Source of the DNA: Halovulum sp039180525
Lineage (GTDB): Bacteria > Pseudomonadota > Alphaproteobacteria > Rhodobacterales > Rhodobacteraceae
Direction of reading: 5' to 3'
Assembly: GCA_039180525.1 (NCBI GenBank)
Contig: JBCDDF010000002.1
Span: forward strand, 109,010 to 173,009
DNA length: 64,000 nt
Part shown: positions 60,902-64,000 of the stretch, one piece after another
Numbering within the stretch: the first letter of the stretch is position 1
Layout of the letters: every line of letters begins with the position of its first letter
Made by a program: the position numbers and the translations under genes
Notes under the pieces: generated by a model
The model's database searches: none
What the model was told of the DNA's origin: nothing
What the model saw: only the letters and a program-made list of their open reading frames with translations

Positions 60902-61984
60902 TCAGAGGAACGATCCCGCCCGCACCTCGGCCGGGCGCGGCTGATCGGGGGCCGAAACGGTCAGCGCGGTGCCGGCCGCCCAATGGCTGGCCGCAACCAT
61001 GCCAAGCGCGACGTTGACGCCGAAATCCGGCGAGAAGGCGATCGAGGTCACCTGGCCCACGCGCACATCGCCCGCCATCAGCGGCCAGGGCGCGGTGCAG
61101 GGCGGCACCGCCGGCCCGCCCACGGCCAGCGAACGGATCTGCCGGACCGGCGGGTCCGCCGATGCCAGCGCCGCCGCGCCCACGCACGCGGCCCCGTCGC
61201 AATACCGGCCCAGCCCGCAGTCGAAGGGCGTGTCGTCGGGCGTCATGTCGTTGCCATAGCTGAGCAGCCCGCCCTCGATACGTTCGATCAGGTTGGGGCA
61301 GCCGACGCGCACGTCCAGGCCCCGCCCGGCCTCGATCAGCGCATCCCACAGCGCCGGGCCCAGCGGCCCGGGGCAATAGATCTCGAACCCGCCCTGCTTC
61401 GAATAGCCCGACCGCGCCACGATCACCCGCTGTGCGCCGAAGTCGAACCAATCCCAGCCGAAGAATTTCAGCCCCGGCGCGGCGGTGAACACCCGGGCCA
61501 TCAGATCGTCGGCCAGCGGCCCCTGGACCGCCACGGGGTTGATGTCGGGCTCCGACACGGCCACGTCGAGCCCCGCGCCATGGGCCAGTCCCTTGGCCCA
61601 GAGCATCACGTCGCCATCGGCAACCGACAGCCACAACCGGTCGGGCGCGAGTTGCAGGATGACCGGGTCGTTCAGCATGCCCCCTGCGGGATCGACCACC
61701 GGCGCGTAAAGGCACCGCCCGGGCTTCAGCCGCGACAGATCGCGCGGCGTCAGCATCTGGACCAGCCGCGCCGCGTCGGGCCCGCGCAGTTCGACCTGTC
61801 GTTCCACCGACACGTCCCAGATCTGGACCGCCGTCTTCAGATGGCGGTAGTCGTCCTCGACCGCGCCGAAGGCCGCCGGCAGCAGCATCCGGTTATAGAC
61901 GCTCCAGGCGCTGACCCCGGCGGCCAGCACGCGGGTCGTGAACGGCGTCTCTCGGATGCGCCGGGCGCGCGCCAGCACCGCCAT
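60902..61984 (-). CDS. dmdA: DMSP demethylase-like (GcvT-family) protein
   Basis: A 360-residue tetrahydrofolate-dependent demethylase of the DmdA/GcvT fold. The pattern follows DmdA closely: R-E-T-P-F-T-T-R-V, then Y-N-R-M-L-L-P-A-A-F, V-E-R-Q-V-E-L-R-G-P-D-A-A-R, Q-M-L-T-P-R-D-L-S, S-G-Y-S-K-Q-G-G-F-E-I-Y and G-G-L-L-S-Y-G-N-D-M-T. DmdA converts DMSP to methylmercaptopropionate. The ATG overlaps the Lrp gene stop (ATGA). dmdB/C/D are not in the window. DmdA-like paralogues with other substrates exist. Confidence 0.78.
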   Translation of the reverse strand: MAVLARARRIRETPFTTRVLAAGVSAWSVYNRMLLPAAFGAVEDDYRHLKTAVQIWDVSVERQVELRGPDAARLVQMLTPRDLSRLKPGRCLYAPVVDPAGGMLNDPVILQLAPDRLWLSVADGDVMLWAKGLAHGAGLDVAVSEPDINPVAVQGPLADDLMARVFTAAPGLKFFGWDWFDFGAQRVIVARSGYSKQGGFEIYCPGPLGPALWDALIEAGRGLDVRVGCPNLIERIEGGLLSYGNDMTPDDTPFDCGLGRYCDGAACVGAAALASADPPVRQIRSLAVGGPAVPPCTAPWPLMAGDVRVGQVTSIAFSPDFGVNVALGMVAASHWAAGTALTVSAPDQPRPAEVRAGSFL

Positions 61985-62457
61985 CAGACCGGCAGCGGCG
62001 CATCGGGTTTGATGCGCTCCATGACGATTTGGGAATGCACGCGGCTGACCGCCGGATGCGGCAGCAGCACATTCTGCACCAGCGCGTTCAGGGCCGACAG
62101 ATCGGCGCAATAGATCCTGAGCAAATAATCAGCCTCCCCGGTCAGGGTCCATGCGCCGATAATCTCTGCCCGGCGGCGGGTCAGCCGTACGAAATCCGCC
62201 GCATTTTCGGCCGTATGCGTCGCCATGACGACTTGGATGAAGGCGTGGACATCCAATCCCAGCGCGCCGGGGTCCAGAACCGCGCGGGTCGCCACGACAT
62301 AGCCTGCCGCCTCCAGCCGCTGGCGGCGCCGGGCGGCCTGGCTGGGCGACAGGTTCAGCCGTTCGCCCAGATCGGCGGCGGTGATCTGGGCGTCGGATTG
62401 CAGCAGGCGCAGAAGCGTGCGGTCGGTCGGATCAAGAGTCATGCGGGTTTTTCGCAT
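61984..62457 (-). CDS. Lrp/AsnC family transcriptional regulator
   Basis: A 157-residue feast/famine regulator. The HTH (T-L-L-R-L-L-Q-S-D-A-Q-I-T-A-A-D-L-G-E-R-L-N-L-S-P-S-Q-A-A-R-R) and the RAM ligand domain (A-W-T-L-T-G-E-A-D-Y-L-L-R-I) are intact. The start may be 62457 or the ATG at 62442. It diverges from 4-hydroxyphenylpyruvate dioxygenase across about 115 bp, so it probably regulates that gene. It is translationally coupled to the DmdA-like gene downstream, an unexpected pairing. Confidence 0.9.
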   Translation of the reverse strand: MRKTRMTLDPTDRTLLRLLQSDAQITAADLGERLNLSPSQAARRRQRLEAAGYVVATRAVLDPGALGLDVHAFIQVVMATHTAENAADFVRLTRRRAEIIGAWTLTGEADYLLRIYCADLSALNALVQNVLLPHPAVSRVHSQIVMERIKPDAPLPV

Positions 62458-62571
62458 GTTTCAGTATCTCAGCGCAATCTTCTCGCGCAATTAGGGTACA
62501 ATTTTTGCTCAGGCGCGCGGATTTTCCATGAATAACGCCCCACACTTGCGCCAGACAGATAGGAGGATCCC

Positions 62572-63681
62572 ATGGGCCCGTTCCCGCATGACGCCCCGAA
62601 GGCCACGATTTCCGACGCCAACCCCGCCGGCACCGACGGATTCGAGTTCGTCGAGTTCGCCCATGACGACCCGCGCGCGTTGGAGACGCTGTTCACCAAG
62701 ATGGGCTATGTCAAATCCGCGACCCACAAGACCAAGAACATCGCGCTGTGGCGGCAGGGCGACATCACCTATGTCGTGAACGCCGAACCGGGGTCGTTCG
62801 GCATGCGCTTTGCCGCCGAGCACGGGCCCTGCGCGCCGTCGATGGCGTGGCGCGTGGTCGATGCGCAGCACGCGTTCGATCACGCGGTGAAGAACGGCGC
62901 GGAGCCCCATACCGGCGGCGGCAAGGTGCTGGACGTGCCCGCGATCAAGGGGATCGGCGGCAGCCTGATCTATTTCGTCGACCAATATGGCGGCGATGCG
63001 AACCCTTATGCGGATGAATATGACTGGATCGAGGGCGTGCCGCTGAAGCCCAACGGCGTGGGGTTCTATTACCTCGATCACCTGACGCACAACGTCCACA
63101 AGGGCAATATGGATGTGTGGTTCGGGTTCTACGGCGATCTGTTCAACTTCAAGGAAATCCGGTTTTTCGACATCGAGGGTAAGTTCACAGGGCTGTTTTC
63201 GCGCGCGCTGACCTCTCCCTGCGGCCGGATCCGCATTCCGATCAACGAAGACCGCGGCGAGAGCGGGCAAATCGTGGAGTATCTGAAGCGCTACAAGGGC
63301 GAGGGCATCCAGCACATCGCGGTGGCGACCGAGACGATCTATGACTCGGTCGATGCCATCGCGGAGAACGGCATCACATTCATGCCCGCCCCGCCGGAGA
63401 CCTATTACGCGCAAAGCCATGAGCGCGTCGCCGGCCATGAGGAGCCGTTGGAGCGGATGATGCAACACGGGATCCTGATCGACGGCGAGGGCGTGGTCGA
63501 CGGCGGGGAGACCAAGATCCTGCTGCAGATCTTCTCGAAGACCGTGATCGGGCCGATCTTTTTCGAGTTCATCCAGCGCAAGGGCGATGACGGCTTTGGC
63601 GAGGGGAACTTCAAGGCGCTGTTCGAATCCATCGAGGCCGATCAGATCGCCCGCGGCGTGCTGGACGAGAGCGCGGCGTAA
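62572..63681 (+). CDS. hpd: 4-hydroxyphenylpyruvate dioxygenase
   Basis: A 369-residue Fe(II) dioxygenase that converts 4-hydroxyphenylpyruvate to homogentisate in tyrosine catabolism. The iron triad is visible: His in Y-L-D-H-L-T-H-N-V, His in I-Q-H-I-A-V-A and Glu in F-F-E-F-I-Q-R-K-G-D. Other family motifs are R-I-P-I-N-E and G-F-Y-G-D-L-F. Start 62572 has AGGAGG upstream. With the divergent Lrp gene it forms a typical tyrosine-degradation pair. Homogentisate dioxygenase is not in the window. Confidence 0.96.
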   Translation: MGPFPHDAPKATISDANPAGTDGFEFVEFAHDDPRALETLFTKMGYVKSATHKTKNIALWRQGDITYVVNAEPGSFGMRFAAEHGPCAPSMAWRVVDAQHAFDHAVKNGAEPHTGGGKVLDVPAIKGIGGSLIYFVDQYGGDANPYADEYDWIEGVPLKPNGVGFYYLDHLTHNVHKGNMDVWFGFYGDLFNFKEIRFFDIEGKFTGLFSRALTSPCGRIRIPINEDRGESGQIVEYLKRYKGEGIQHIAVATETIYDSVDAIAENGITFMPAPPETYYAQSHERVAGHEEPLERMMQHGILIDGEGVVDGGETKILLQIFSKTVIGPIFFEFIQRKGDDGFGEGNFKALFESIEADQIARGVLDESAA

Positions 63682-63686
63682 CATTG

Positions 63687-63732
63687 TTGCGGCGGACGTG
63701 GTTGCCACAGCGCAACTGCGCCGCCGCAATTT
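63687..63732 (+). terminator. Possible terminator after hpd
   Basis: TTGCGGCGG (63687-63695) pairs perfectly with CCGCCGCAA (63721-63729) around a 25-nt loop that contains its own GTTGC/GCAAC pair, followed by TTT. It lies directly downstream of the hpd stop. The T-tract is very short, so termination efficiency is doubtful. Confidence 0.45.
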
Positions 63733-63828
63733 GAGAAGGTTCTTTCGCAAAAACCCCATTTCGGCACAGTTTCGGTCACACTTGAGAAGTACGATCTGTC
63801 ACAGGCATCGTGCCGAGGAGTGGAAACC

Positions 63829-63972
63829 ATGTTGGAAGACCGACGCCCAGAGGCAGCGCGGAACGACCACGCGAACACGCTGCGGGACACCCCCGCACCA
63901 GTGGAGCAGCGCCGATATCACAGCGACGACCCCAAACCGGTCGACGAGGGCTTGCGCGTCCTTTACGGATGA
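63829..63972 (+). CDS. Small ORF of unknown function, 47 residues
   Basis: An ATG at 63829 with GAGGAG at 63815-63820 opens a 47-codon hydrophilic frame rich in Arg, Asp and Pro. The C-terminus D-E-G-L-R-V-L-Y-G faintly recalls the first helix of NepR-type anti-sigma factors but stops there. The stop lies at the start of a 14-bp tandem repeat, so the gene may be truncated. No family is assigned. The ribosome binding site makes translation credible. Confidence 0.5.
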   Translation: MLEDRRPEAARNDHANTLRDTPAPVEQRRYHSDDPKPVDEGLRVLYG

Positions 63973-63999
63973 TCGACTGCGGTTAATCGACTGCGGTTA
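63972..63999. repeat. 14-bp tandem duplication
   Basis: ATCGACTGCGGTTA occurs twice in direct tandem (63972-63985 and 63986-63999) at the right edge of the window. Its left end coincides with the TGA of the small ORF. Whether more copies follow cannot be seen. Confidence 0.9.
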
Positions 64000-64000
64000 A

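Overview
The window reads as a piece of the chromosome of a high-GC alphaproteobacterium, most likely a marine-type member of the Rhodobacteraceae/Rhodobacterales. The evidence is uniform GC-rich coding, many ATGA/GTGA gene overlaps, an alphaproteobacterial LexA box (GTTC-N7-GTTC) upstream of recA, a DMSP-demethylase-like gene, and the mix of small-molecule catabolic clusters with local regulators. No intact insertion sequence, prophage or CRISPR array is visible. This taxonomic call is inference from gene content.

Layout. 1-1.4 kb: end of a sarcosine oxidase operon (soxA partial, soxG). 1.4-7.2 kb: a TetR regulator with a GMC oxidoreductase, an aldo/keto reductase, a fused CoA-transferase and an enoyl-CoA hydratase. 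These share a 16-bp palindrome placed in their promoters, so they look like one regulon for an unknown alcohol/acid substrate. 7.7-13.6 kb: pseudoazurin, DUF1330, alaS, recA, a sulfotransferase-like gene and a small secreted protein. 14-17 kb: thiolase plus short-chain dehydrogenase, a PQQ-type sugar dehydrogenase and tRNA-Thr(TGT). 17.8-22.6 kb: a protocatechuate cluster (pcaD-C-H-G, a BKACE/DUF849 gene, pcaB) with no pcaI/J/F. 22.8-30.1 kb: a LacI regulator with two adjacent operators and a complete sugar ABC transporter operon with an isomerase and a Gfo/Idh/MocA dehydrogenase. 30.3-32.4 kb: an FMN 2-hydroxyacid dehydrogenase and its divergent GntR regulator.

32.4-38.9 kb: a tightly coupled homoprotocatechuate operon (hpaF-E-D, aromatic amino-acid decarboxylase, hpaG, hpaH) facing hpaR. 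38.9-40.2 kb: three decayed gene remnants in a row, one ending at a hexanucleotide repeat. 40.4-42.5 kb: IclR regulator and class III aminotransferase. 42.9 kb: tRNA-Ser(TGA), with a degenerate copy of its 3' end nearby. 43.1-49.5 kb: a housekeeping run (SPOR lipoprotein, D-Ala-D-Ala carboxypeptidase, tmk, holB, tatD, MBL-fold hydrolase, AEC transporter). 49.6-51.4 kb: ureE-F-G without urease structural genes. 51.6-57.6 kb: racemase-like protein, histone-deacetylase-like amidohydrolase, ParA-like ATPase, cobC, cobS, a small protein, rimO and a MOSC protein. 57.7-60.4 kb: two consecutive secreted proteins, each joining a periplasmic binding-protein fold to a peptidoglycan-binding domain (OmpA-like, then LysM). 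60.4-60.9 kb: an intergenic region full of palindromes. 60.9-64 kb: a DmdA-like demethylase coupled to an Lrp regulator, divergent from 4-hydroxyphenylpyruvate dioxygenase, then a 47-codon ORF.

The theme is catabolic versatility: sarcosine, protocatechuate, tyrosine-derived aromatics (both the homoprotocatechuate and homogentisate sides), sugars, hydroxyacids and DMSP, each with its own regulator. The least explained parts are the TetR regulon, the BKACE inside the pca cluster, and the pair of binding-protein/peptidoglycan-anchor fusions.
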